Positions 8,303-16,308 of a DNA stretch of 41,368 nucleotides are shown piece by piece. The translations under genes were made by a program, and so were the position numbers. The stretch lies in NCBI GenBank assembly GCA_031287735.1, contig JAITSO010000057.1, positions 1-41,368 of the forward strand, in the 5' to 3' direction. Numbering within the stretch: the first letter of the stretch is position 1; every line of letters begins with the position of its first letter. This DNA is from Elusimicrobiota bacterium (lineage in GTDB: Bacteria > Elusimicrobiota > Endomicrobiia > Endomicrobiales > Endomicrobiaceae). The notes beneath the pieces are model-generated. The model was not told the origin of the DNA and searched no databases. It saw only the letters and a program-made list of their open reading frames with translations.

Positions 8303-9631
8303 ATGAAAAAAATAGCAATTTTAGGACTTGGAAAAAGCGGAATTGCTGCTGCAAATCTTGCTGTTAAATTAAACCATAAAGTTTTTGCAAGCGACAACTC
8401 GCCATTTAGAATAATAAAAAATTTAAATAAAAAAGTGGGGACAGAATTCGGTGTCCATTCAGATAAAATTTTGGACTGTGATGTTATAATTAAAAGTCCG
8501 GGAATTAACCCCAATGTTTCTATTTTAAAAAAAGCTCTTAAAAAAAATATTAAAGTAGTGAGCGAATTAAAATTCGCTCTACAATTTTCAAAATATAAAA
8601 AGTTAATTTCAATAACAGGAACAAACGGAAAAACTACAGTAGTAGATTTGATATCAAAAATTATTAAAGGTCATTATAAAGACTCAATAACAGCTGGAAA
8701 CATCGGCTTTCCTCTATCAGCTAAATCACTAAAAACTTCAAAAAACACAATAATTGTAATGGAACTTTCAAGCTATCAGCTTGAAGATACCCCTGACCTA
8801 CAGTCTGACGTTTCTGTCCTTTTAAACATTACCCCAGACCATCTTGAACATCACAAAACAATGGCAAGCTACATAAAAGCAAAAGGTAATATTTTTAAAA
8901 ACCAAACTGGCAGCAACTTTGCAATTATCAATTACGACGACCAACTTTGCCGTAAAATTTCTTCGAAAATAAAGCCTAAAAAAATCTACTTCTCTAAAAA
9001 ATTTTTAAAAGAAGGCGTTTTTTGGGACGATGGAAAAATTATTATAAAAATATTAGGAAAAAAAGTTGCAATTAAACCAAAGATAAATATGATCGGATTT
9101 CATAACATAGAAAACATATTAGCAGCATCCGCAGTGGCTTTCTGTGCAGGTATTCCGCCTAAAAAAATAGAAAAGACAATTTCACATTATAAAGGAATTC
9201 CTCACAGAATAGAGTATGTCGCTGAGGTAAACGGAATAAAAATTTACAATGATTCTAAATCCACAAACATTGATTCTACAAGGGTCGCACTGTCTTCTTT
9301 TGATAAAAATATACTTTTAATTATGGGCGGTCTCGGCAAAGGTATTCCTTACACTCCCTTAAAAAAACTTATAGAAGAACGAGTAAAAACAATTTTTCTT
9401 ATAGGTAAAGATGCACGAAAAATACGAAAAGATCTTAAAAACTGCACACGTTTTATTTTGAGCAAAAATATAGAAAATACCGTTAAAGACATTTTTAAAG
9501 AAGCGTCGTCAGGAGATGTTGTTTTGTTTTCACCAGCATGCGCTTCTTTTGATCAATTTAAAAATTTTGAAGAAAGAGGCAATTATTTCAAAAAAATCTT
9601 TTTAGCACACATTAAAAAAAACAAAAGCTAA
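8303..9631 (+). CDS. murD: UDP-N-acetylmuramoyl-alanine:D-glutamate ligase
   Basis: This 442-residue Mur ligase adds D-Glu to UDP-MurNAc-L-Ala in the cytoplasm. The N-terminal Rossmann-like part starts with KKIAILGLGKSG. The ATP-binding P-loop TGTNGKTT lies at residues 105-112. The central domain has ELSSYQLE and NITPDHLEHH, and the C-terminal domain has NDSKSTN. mraY-murD is the classical dcw order, but the next dcw gene (ftsW or murG) does not follow. Confidence 0.94.
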   Translation: MKKIAILGLGKSGIAAANLAVKLNHKVFASDNSPFRIIKNLNKKVGTEFGVHSDKILDCDVIIKSPGINPNVSILKKALKKNIKVVSELKFALQFSKYKKLISITGTNGKTTVVDLISKIIKGHYKDSITAGNIGFPLSAKSLKTSKNTIIVMELSSYQLEDTPDLQSDVSVLLNITPDHLEHHKTMASYIKAKGNIFKNQTGSNFAIINYDDQLCRKISSKIKPKKIYFSKKFLKEGVFWDDGKIIIKILGKKVAIKPKINMIGFHNIENILAASAVAFCAGIPPKKIEKTISHYKGIPHRIEYVAEVNGIKIYNDSKSTNIDSTRVALSSFDKNILLIMGGLGKGIPYTPLKKLIEERVKTIFLIGKDARKIRKDLKNCTRFILSKNIENTVKDIFKEASSGDVVLFSPACASFDQFKNFEERGNYFKKIFLAHIKKNKS

Positions 9632-10301
9632 TTCATGTTATTGTGTCATTGCTCTGCTTGTTTGTAATTTTATTTGCATCGCTTTTTATGCATTTGATGC
9701 ATGTATTTCTTGTGGAGTTTACAGCTTGTTCTGCTTTTTTAATTACCAATAGAACAGACATTTTCCCACACAAAAAGCAATAGTGTTGCTTTTTTGTTGT
9801 TGGTTTGCAGAGCAAATGATACAGCAATATGTTGCACGACAACATCACCTTAAAAGCTACTGCTACGATGGGAAAACACAATTTTCTTATTCTATTAGAG
9901 TAAGCTAATTTTTTTAAACAACCAACAAACCATTGCTTTTTGGATAGCAACTTTCTACCGTTAGTGCTACTCATGCAAGGTGTATCCACGCCATATTTTT
10001 GCACAAATATTAAACACAAAACAGTACGAACAAGATAATCGTTCCCATGCTGTGATTATTGAGCAGCCGACCGTACCACAGAACAAAACCTAATCAGTAA
10101 GCAGTATGGTTTAGCAGCAAACTCTACTTACAATCAATTGGTTTTTCCATTGAAATCAGCTCATATAAATATAATTGACAGTAGACGATAAAATAGATAG
10201 CATCCCGTCACTATAGTGTGTTTGGTAAGCTGCTCTTATAAGCTATGCTGAACTATCTAACATTTTAAATTAAAACGAAGTAAAAACTATGGAGGTTTGA
10301 A
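9632..10301. other. Intergenic region after murD without a convincing gene
   Basis: About 670 bases separate murD from the next gene. Apart from a hairpin terminator at 9772-9795, I see no supported gene. A 128-codon minus-strand frame (9633-10019) has no family features, no ribosome-binding site and odd composition. Possibly this is the eroded site of lost dcw genes, but I could not recognise FtsW or MurG remains. Confidence 0.5.
9772..9795 (+). terminator. Rho-independent terminator after murD
   Basis: AAAAAGCAA (9772-9780), a TAGTG loop and TTGCTTTTT (9786-9794) form a nine-pair hairpin running directly into a T run. It lies about 140 bases after the murD stop and probably ends the infB-mraY-murD transcript. 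It is A/T-flanked on both sides, so it could work in both directions. Confidence 0.6.
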
Positions 10302-10640
10302 ATGGCTGAAAAAGTTCAAAAAGCAGGTGTGAAGAAAGAAAAAGGATATTTGTATTTTGTTGACGGGGACGGCGATATTTCAAGATGTCCTATGGCAAGA
10401 GGCAGAGCAACAAAAGGTGAGGAAGGCAGTAAAAAAGTTGCGAAAGTAGGTGTAGAAAAAGAAATCGGATATTTGTATTTTGTTGATAAGAATGGTGATA
10501 TTGCAAGATCTAAAATGAGCAGAGGCGGGACAAAGAAAAAGAAAACAAAAAAACTTCTGAATAAGGAAGTTGTAAAAAAAGTTGCGAAGAAAAGCGTGGC
10601 TAAAGTAGCTAAAAAAGTTGTAAAAAAGAAAAAGAAATGA
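10302..10640 (+). CDS. Two-repeat small protein with lysine-rich, histone H1-like tail
   Basis: This 112-residue protein of unknown function has a strong GGAGG site. Residues about 8-38 and 49-79 are two copies of the same unit, with consensus KxGVxKExGYLYFVDxxGDIxRxxMxRG. The DNA of the two copies is also clearly related, so an internal duplication of about 120 bases is likely. The last 30 residues (KKVAKKSVAKVAKKVVKKKKK) are almost all Lys, Ala and Val, as in bacterial histone H1-like tails, and would bind nucleic acid. No signal peptide or membrane span is seen. The GYLYFVD unit is a small domain I cannot name with certainty. Confidence 0.8.
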   Translation: MAEKVQKAGVKKEKGYLYFVDGDGDISRCPMARGRATKGEEGSKKVAKVGVEKEIGYLYFVDKNGDIARSKMSRGGTKKKKTKKLLNKEVVKKVAKKSVAKVAKKVVKKKKK

Positions 10641-10654
10641 ATAAATAATTGATT

Positions 10655-10692
10655 TAAAAAAAGTCCTCCCTTAAAAACGGAGGACTTTTTTG
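10655..10692. terminator. Bidirectional Rho-independent terminator
   Basis: AAGTCCTCC (10661-10669) pairs perfectly with GGAGGACTT (10679-10687) around a nine-base loop. A run of A lies before it and a run of T after it. It separates the convergent 10302 gene and the ccdA-like gene, and can end transcription from both sides. Confidence 0.85.
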
Positions 10693-10697
10693 TAATT

Positions 10698-11402
10698 TCA
10701 AACAAAAAAGTAATTAAATTTCTCCAATAAATTCAACATAATTAAAATACCTATCAAAATAAGAAATAACCCTGTAATGATTTCTATTGCTCTAAAATAT
10801 TTTTTTATAACACTAAAAAAAGCCAAAAATTTATTTATAAAAAGCGACGTAAGAATAAACGGTATTGCAAGTCCTAATGAATAAAAAATAAGAAGATACA
10901 GACCATTCGAGGAATTTTCCTGGTTTGCGGCAAGTATTAAAATAGATGCTAAAATTGGTCCAATACATGGCGTCCACCCTGCCGCAAAAGCTGCACCTGT
11001 AATAAAGAGACCAAAAACTGTTAAGACGGATAGACTTTTTCTTGAATAAGAAAGTTGTTTGTTTAGAAAATCAAATTTTATGACAGAGAGCGTGTGAAAA
11101 CCCAATAAAATAATTACTGTTCCTCCGATGTATCTTAAAAGTGATTTGTGCGATATAAGTAGATACCCTATTTTGCTTGAGGCAAGTCCTAATGATATGA
11201 AAACAAGCGAAAAACCCAAAACAAAAACCAAAGTTTTTAAAAAAACTATTTTTCCGTGAGTGTCTGTTTGCTTTAAATCATCTAATGATTGAGAAGCAAT
11301 TAAAGAAATGAAAGACGGCAAAAGAGGCAGAACGCAAGGACTTATAAAACTAAAAATACCTGCTGCAAAAGCAATCCACAAAGACAATTGTGCAATTTCC
11401 AT
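10698..11402 (-). CDS. CcdA/DsbD-family transmembrane thiol-disulfide transporter
   Basis: This 234-residue protein has six predicted membrane spans and belongs to the CcdA family, which carries reducing equivalents from cytoplasmic thioredoxin across the inner membrane. The two functional cysteines are in place: FISPCVLPLLP (Cys23) and AAGWTPCIGP (Cys146). No thioredoxin domain is fused, so an external partner is needed; none is encoded nearby. It is the last gene of a minus-strand run, 18 bases after the RNase H gene. Whether it serves cytochrome c maturation or general thiol supply cannot be told here. Confidence 0.85.
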   Translation of the reverse strand: MEIAQLSLWIAFAAGIFSFISPCVLPLLPSFISLIASQSLDDLKQTDTHGKIVFLKTLVFVLGFSLVFISLGLASSKIGYLLISHKSLLRYIGGTVIILLGFHTLSVIKFDFLNKQLSYSRKSLSVLTVFGLFITGAAFAAGWTPCIGPILASILILAANQENSSNGLYLLIFYSLGLAIPFILTSLFINKFLAFFSVIKKYFRAIEIITGLFLILIGILIMLNLLEKFNYFFV

Positions 11403-11420
11403 AAAAAAGACCTCTACAAC

Positions 11421-12110
11421 TTATTTACTTCTATATTTAGCGGCACTTTTTGCAAGCTGGTCAGCTCTATTATTTTTTATATTACCGGTATGGCTGTCAA
11501 TATTTCGCCACTCTATGGCTATTTTCGAAGTTGAAACAAGAATGGCATATTTCTGTCTAAACTGTGTTGAAGGTTTCCAATCTCCTTTGGCAAAATGCTC
11601 TATACCTATATAGTCGTAATTGATTCTAACTTTATCAACGTTATTGTTTTCGCACCACTTTATAGCTTCAATCACAGCTTGCAATTCTCCATCAAGTTGG
11701 TGAGACTTTGTGTTGCGTACTATTCCTGAAATTTCAGCTTTTAAATCTTGTTCAAGATAAATTGCCACCCCATAAGAAGTCACACCATTGATATAACTTC
11801 CGTCAACGAATACCTCGTAAATCCCACTTTCTTTTGGGTAAATTGAAAATGAATTTGATTTTTCCCAAACGCGTTCAAAAACCGCAAGCATACCTTTTTC
11901 GCAAAAGCTAACCTTAAAAGAAAAGCTTTTTTTTGTAGGTTTATAATACAACGAAAAAACCCCCGCTTTCTCATAATTTTTAAAAACTTGCATAATCAAC
12001 AGATAATCCCTAAAAGAAGTATTGTCAAAGGAAAGTCTAATGTTTTCTTCCTCAAAAAGTTTCGTTAATTCTAAAGCTCTTGTATAAAGTTCATCTCTAT
12101 ATAGAGTCAT
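11421..12110 (-). CDS. RNase H fold protein with extra N-terminal domain
   Basis: In this 229-residue protein the last ~130 residues form an RNase HI-type domain. The acidic catalytic set is visible: Asp103 (VFVDGSY), Glu142 (GELQAVIEAI), Asp166 (INYDYIG) and Asp217 (NNRADQLA), with His207 in DSHTGN. It should cut RNA in RNA-DNA hybrids. The first ~95 residues are not the usual caulimovirus-type hybrid-binding domain, and I do not recognise them. The start follows a good GGAGGG site. Confidence 0.82.
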   Translation of the reverse strand: MTLYRDELYTRALELTKLFEEENIRLSFDNTSFRDYLLIMQVFKNYEKAGVFSLYYKPTKKSFSFKVSFCEKGMLAVFERVWEKSNSFSIYPKESGIYEVFVDGSYINGVTSYGVAIYLEQDLKAEISGIVRNTKSHQLDGELQAVIEAIKWCENNNVDKVRINYDYIGIEHFAKGDWKPSTQFRQKYAILVSTSKIAIEWRNIDSHTGNIKNNRADQLAKSAAKYRSK

Positions 12111-12130
12111 TGTCCCTCCTTTTATTTAAT

Positions 12131-12170
12131 GCCGTTACACTATGGCAAAAGCCGTTACGCTATGGCAAAA
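12131..12170. repeat. 20-bp tandem duplication at the 3' end of the GDT1-type gene
   Basis: GCCGTTACACTATGGCAAAA (12131-12150) is followed immediately by a copy differing at one base (12151-12170). The right copy contains the stop codon and last codons of the minus-strand transporter gene, and the left copy lies just after the stop. It looks like a recent slippage duplication. Confidence 0.8.
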
Positions 12171-12715
12171 ACTTGCAAAATACCAAAAACTATAAACAAA
12201 AATGCCGCACTGTATTTAATGGTTTTTTCAGGCAAAGATTTTCCTAAAATAATCCCTACCGCAATCCCTAAAGCATCAGCAATAATCATTCCAAAAGAGC
12301 TGCCGGCTAACACTGAAATGAAAGATGGATGTTTTATAGAAAGCGTAAGCGTTGCAAGTTGAGTTTTATCTCCCATTTCCGCAATGAAAAATGCAATTGC
12401 TACTGTAAAAAAAGGATTTAAAATAATTTCATTTTTTCCATCTTTTTCATCAAGAGAATCGCCTTTTAAAGTCCATAATCCAAAAAATATAAACAAAATT
12501 CCAGATATAAAACTGATTAACTTAACAGGCAAAAACCCAGAAGTCCAATGCCCTAAAAGAACTGCCGCAAAATGATTTAACAAAGTCGCTGCCATTATAG
12601 CTAAGATAACTGTAATGGTTTTAAATCTCAAAGCAAAAGACAAAGCCAAAAGCTGTGTTTTATCGCCCATCTCTGCAATAAATATAATAAAAAAAGATGA
12701 CAGAAAAATTTCCAT
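12155..12715 (-). CDS. GDT1/TMEM165 (UPF0016) family cation transporter
   Basis: This 186-residue inner membrane protein has six predicted spans and two copies of the family motif E-x-G-D-K-T, at residues 15-20 and 113-118, each followed by QL. The two halves are inverted-topology repeats. Bacterial members export Mn(II) (MneA type), and eukaryotic relatives move Mn or Ca. I see no manganese riboswitch upstream. It lies 67 bases after lipA, probably in the same transcript. Confidence 0.88.
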   Translation of the reverse strand: MEIFLSSFFIIFIAEMGDKTQLLALSFALRFKTITVILAIMAATLLNHFAAVLLGHWTSGFLPVKLISFISGILFIFFGLWTLKGDSLDEKDGKNEIILNPFFTVAIAFFIAEMGDKTQLATLTLSIKHPSFISVLAGSSFGMIIADALGIAVGIILGKSLPEKTIKYSAAFLFIVFGILQVFAIA

Positions 12716-12782
12716 AAAACAATTTAACCTAAAATTGAAAGTTTAAAATTTTTTAATACTAAAGTGCAAAAGCATACTAACT

Positions 12783-13595
12783 TTAAGCTGGAAAATATGA
12801 ACTGCGCACATATCTGCCGGCAACTACATCCTTAATACCTAATGTTTTTGCAAAATCAGCTAATTCCTCAAACTCGCTGTCAGAATATTCTTTAATAACA
12901 GGATAATGTTTCTTAGACGGAGAAAGGTATTGTCCTATTGTAAGAACATCTGTTTTTAAATTTTTTATATCGTTAACGGTTTCAAAAATCTCTTTCTTGC
13001 TTTCTCCAAGACCAACCATTATACCCGTTTTAATTTTAAAATTAAAAGATTTTGCATATTGTAAAACAGAAAGAGAACGATTATAATCTGAATACGTTCT
13101 TAATTTAGAATAAAAATTTTTAGGCATTTCTAAATTATGAGAAAACACATCAGGCTTCGCCTTTAAAACGATATCTATGTTTTTCACATCGCCTAAAAAA
13201 TCCGGAACTAAAACTTCAATTTTGCAGTACGGACAAATTTTTCTAACAGCCGAAATTGTTTTTGCAAAATGGTATGCGCCTCCATCTTGCAAATCATCTC
13301 TTGTCACAGACGTTATGACAGCATAAGAGAGGTTCAGAGCTTTAATTGCTTGTGCTGTTTTTAAAGGTTCTACTGGATCTAGTGATTGGGGTTTCTGTTT
13401 TTCCACGGCGCAAAATTGGCAATTTCTCGTGCAGTTTTTCCCTAAAATTAAAAATGTCGCTCTCTTATTCTTAAAACATTCTCCAATATTTGGGCATTTG
13501 GCGCTTTGGCAAACTGTATTTAACCCTTTAAGAGCAAATTCTTTTTTTAAAGTAGCAATGTCTGATATTGAAATTCTTTTCTTTTTAATTAGCAT
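12783..13595 (-). CDS. lipA: Lipoyl synthase
   Basis: This 270-residue radical-SAM enzyme inserts two sulfurs into protein-bound octanoyl groups. The auxiliary cluster cysteines are Cys29, Cys34 and Cys40 (CQSAKCPNIGEC). The radical-SAM cluster cysteines are Cys55, Cys59 and Cys62 (CTRNCQFC). Further landmarks are SVTRDDLQDGGA, LEVLVPDF-like EVLVPDFLGD, SHNLEMP and the C-terminal RSSY. The start overlaps the 3' end of nadB by 11 bases. No lipB is seen next to it. Confidence 0.95.
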   Translation of the reverse strand: MLIKKKRISISDIATLKKEFALKGLNTVCQSAKCPNIGECFKNKRATFLILGKNCTRNCQFCAVEKQKPQSLDPVEPLKTAQAIKALNLSYAVITSVTRDDLQDGGAYHFAKTISAVRKICPYCKIEVLVPDFLGDVKNIDIVLKAKPDVFSHNLEMPKNFYSKLRTYSDYNRSLSVLQYAKSFNFKIKTGIMVGLGESKKEIFETVNDIKNLKTDVLTIGQYLSPSKKHYPVIKEYSDSEFEELADFAKTLGIKDVVAGRYVRSSYFPA

Positions 13596-15162
13596 AGTTT
13601 TTATTTATTTTTATCACGGTATATTTGGGATTTGGCAAAATGAAAGGATAATCTGTATTAAAATGAGCGCCTCTGCTTTCTTTTCTTTGCGTAGCCGAAA
13701 AAGCTATCATTTCAGAGACAAAAATTATGTTTCTAAGTTCAATTCTTTCTGTAGTTAAAGGTTCTTCTAAAAAAGATTTTTCTATTTCATTTTTTAAAAG
13801 TTCTATTCTTTTTTGAGCTTTTAGCAGTCTTTCATTTGAACGAAAAATCCCCAAATAATTCCATGAAAGCCTTCTAATTTCTTCCCATTCTTGAATAAAA
13901 ACTTTAGAACTGCTAGGAGATTCTACTTTATTATTTAAAGGTTTAATCTCAACATTTTCAAAACAATCTTTTAAAAATTTCAAAGAATCTTTATAAACTC
14001 TATCCGCATAAACCAATCCTTCCAATAAAGAATTGGACGCTAATCTGTTAGCTCCGTGAACTCCTGAACATGCAGCCTCCCCAGCACAATAAAGTTTTTT
14101 TATCGAAGTGCTTCCATTTGCGTCAGTTTTTACTCCTCCGCAAAAAAAGTGTGCAGCGGGAACTACAGGTATCATATTTTTAGAAATATCCATTCCAAAT
14201 TCAAGACATTTTGCATAAATATTTGGAAATCTTTTTACGAGAAAATCTCTATCTTTTGAAGTAATATCTAAGTAAACAAAATTTTCTCCGTTGGATTTAA
14301 GCTCATTGTCTATCGCTCTTGCTACAATATCACGAGGTGCAAGCTCTTTTTGCGAGCTATATTTTTCCATAAAAGTATTGCCGTTTTTTAGTCTTAGTAT
14401 TGCACCTTCACCCCTAACAGCTTCTGATATTAAAAAAGATTTTGCTATAGGATTATAAAGACAAGTTGGGTGGAATTGAACAAATTCCATGTTAGCGATT
14501 TCAGCACCTGCTCTGTAAGCCATAGACATTCCGTCGCCCGTAGCAATATCTGGATTTGAAGTGTAGAGATAAGTTTTACCGGCACCGCCTGTTGCAATTG
14601 TCGTAATTTTTGAAATAAAAATTTCAACACGTCCGCTTTGCGAATTTAAAACATATGCTCCGCAGCAAATATTTTTATCATTTAAAATTAAGTCTATCGC
14701 TGTGCGGTTTTCAAAAACACATATGTTTTTATTTTTGCATATATTTTTTACTAAAACATTTTCTATTTCTTTGCCCGTAATGTCACCGCAATGTAGAATT
14801 CTCCTTTTGCTGTGCCCGCCCTCAAGACCCAATTCAAATTCCGACGAAGAATAATCTTTTTTTGCAAATTTTAAACCTAATGAAATAAGTTCTTTTATTC
14901 TGCTCGGTGCTTCTTTTACTAAATTTTCAACAGCGTTTTCATCGCAAAGACCAGCACCTGCAACTATAGTATCTTTTATATGCTCATCGAAAGAATCAGA
15001 TTTATCTGTCACGCAAGCCACTCCACCTTGTGCTTTTTCAGTAGAAGAATCAGAAAGTCCTCTTTTAGTAATTAAAGAGACAGAACCGTTTTTTGCTGCC
15101 TTCAATGCTAGACTCAATCCACTAATCCCGCTTCCTATAATTAAATAATCCGACTTAAACAT
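13585..15162 (-). CDS. nadB: L-aspartate oxidase
   Basis: This 525-residue flavoenzyme oxidises aspartate to iminoaspartate, the first step of de novo NAD synthesis. The FAD-binding motif GSGISGL is at residues 10-16. Other family segments are AQGGVA, TGGAGKTYLYTSNP, EFVQFHPTCLY, LISEAVRGEGA, and CAGEAACSGVHGANRLASNSL split across the middle. The start overlaps the panC stop in a TAATG arrangement, so translation is coupled. nadA and nadC are not in the window. Confidence 0.94.
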   Translation of the reverse strand: MFKSDYLIIGSGISGLSLALKAAKNGSVSLITKRGLSDSSTEKAQGGVACVTDKSDSFDEHIKDTIVAGAGLCDENAVENLVKEAPSRIKELISLGLKFAKKDYSSSEFELGLEGGHSKRRILHCGDITGKEIENVLVKNICKNKNICVFENRTAIDLILNDKNICCGAYVLNSQSGRVEIFISKITTIATGGAGKTYLYTSNPDIATGDGMSMAYRAGAEIANMEFVQFHPTCLYNPIAKSFLISEAVRGEGAILRLKNGNTFMEKYSSQKELAPRDIVARAIDNELKSNGENFVYLDITSKDRDFLVKRFPNIYAKCLEFGMDISKNMIPVVPAAHFFCGGVKTDANGSTSIKKLYCAGEAACSGVHGANRLASNSLLEGLVYADRVYKDSLKFLKDCFENVEIKPLNNKVESPSSSKVFIQEWEEIRRLSWNYLGIFRSNERLLKAQKRIELLKNEIEKSFLEEPLTTERIELRNIIFVSEMIAFSATQRKESRGAHFNTDYPFILPNPKYTVIKINKNYAN

Positions 15163-16001
15163 TATTTCCTCATTAAAACATTATCTATAAGTCTTGTTTT
15201 CCCAAGACGAACGGCAAGCACAAGACAACAAAATTCTGAATTTTTATTTATTGAGGATAAGTCTTTCGAATTGACAGCCTGAATGTATTCTATTTTTAAG
15301 TTGGGAATTTTTTGCAATTTAACTTCGGCTGCTTTTAAAATAGAATTTAAATCTTTATTTTTAAATTCTGATGCCGCTTGTTTTAAAATTTTATTGATGC
15401 AAGCACTCAAATCTCTTTCTTCAAAAGAAAGATAAGCATTTCTGCTAGAAAGAGCAAGTCCGTCTTTTTCTCTGACTGTTGGGCAAGCTATGATTTTTGT
15501 TCTGAAATTCAAATCTTTTGCCATTTTTTCTAATATTTTTAGTTGTTGAAAATCTTTCATTCCAAAATAAGCTTTGTCTGCAAAAGAAATATTAAATAGC
15601 TTTGCAACCATCGTAGCCACTCCTCTAAAATGTCCTGTACGAAATTTGCCGCAAAGAATATCTTGCAATTCTTTTACTTCCACAAAAGTTTTATGGTTTG
15701 CACTAAACATTTCATTAACGTTTGGAACAAAAACATAATCAACATGAGATTTTTTGCAAACAAACAAATCTTTTTCAAGTGAACGTGGATATTGCAAAAA
15801 ATCTTCGCCGGGAGAAAATTGAGTAGGATTTACAAAAATAGAAACTATCGTCACATCATTATTTTTTACAGATTTATCAATCAACGAAACATGTCCTCTG
15901 TGTAAAGCACCCATTGTTGGCACAAGACCAATTTCGTCTCCATTTTTTAAATGCTTTAAAGCTATTTTTTGGAGCAGCAAAGATTTCGCCAATACTTTCA
16001 T
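15162..16001 (-). CDS. panC: Pantothenate synthetase
   Basis: This 279-residue protein has the normal length of PanC, which joins pantoate and beta-alanine using ATP, leading to coenzyme A. The HxGH nucleotide-binding motif lies in PTMGALHRGHVSLI (His34, His37). VNPTQF, GKFRTGHFRGVATMVAKLF, FGMKDFQQL and LSSRNAYLS follow. The start has an AAGGG site. It is the first gene of the minus-strand panC-nadB-lipA run. Confidence 0.95.
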   Translation of the reverse strand: MKVLAKSLLLQKIALKHLKNGDEIGLVPTMGALHRGHVSLIDKSVKNNDVTIVSIFVNPTQFSPGEDFLQYPRSLEKDLFVCKKSHVDYVFVPNVNEMFSANHKTFVEVKELQDILCGKFRTGHFRGVATMVAKLFNISFADKAYFGMKDFQQLKILEKMAKDLNFRTKIIACPTVREKDGLALSSRNAYLSFEERDLSACINKILKQAASEFKNKDLNSILKAAEVKLQKIPNLKIEYIQAVNSKDLSSINKNSEFCCLVLAVRLGKTRLIDNVLMRK

Positions 16002-16308
16002 TTTACAACCCTTTTGCCTTATAAATTTGATATTTCTACTCTAATCATAAATGGGCAAACTCATTCTATTAACACTGCAAAGCTTTACGGATACATACCA
16101 CAAATCGACATCAAAATTACAAAATTTTCAGCAACAATAACCCAAACATTTGTTTAAAATTTATTATTACGGAATCTAGTCAATCCATACAGAAATGGCG
16201 TGGTTGGGTGGCGACATATCCGTTAAATGCTGCTCACAACAGAAAGTCCGCATACACAAAGCGAACGTTTTAGCGTATGGATTCAATAGCTGCAGAAACA
16301 TATGCTCG
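16002..16308. other. Intergenic region with an inverted repeat
   Basis: No gene is supported between panC and the stomatin gene. AATCCATAC (16182-16190) and GTATGGATT (16275-16283) form a perfect nine-base inverted repeat about 84 bases apart. CATAC at 16251-16255 could pair with the right arm instead. The panC promoter probably lies here, but I could not place it. Confidence 0.45.

Noticed and set aside
9633-10019. 128-codon minus-strand frame after murD
   Set aside because: No ribosome-binding site, no family features, composition unlike neighbours, and a terminator hairpin lies inside it.
10316-10705. Minus-strand frame opposite the repeat protein
   Set aside because: Mirror of a lysine-rich gene (Phe/Leu-rich antisense) and crosses the terminator.
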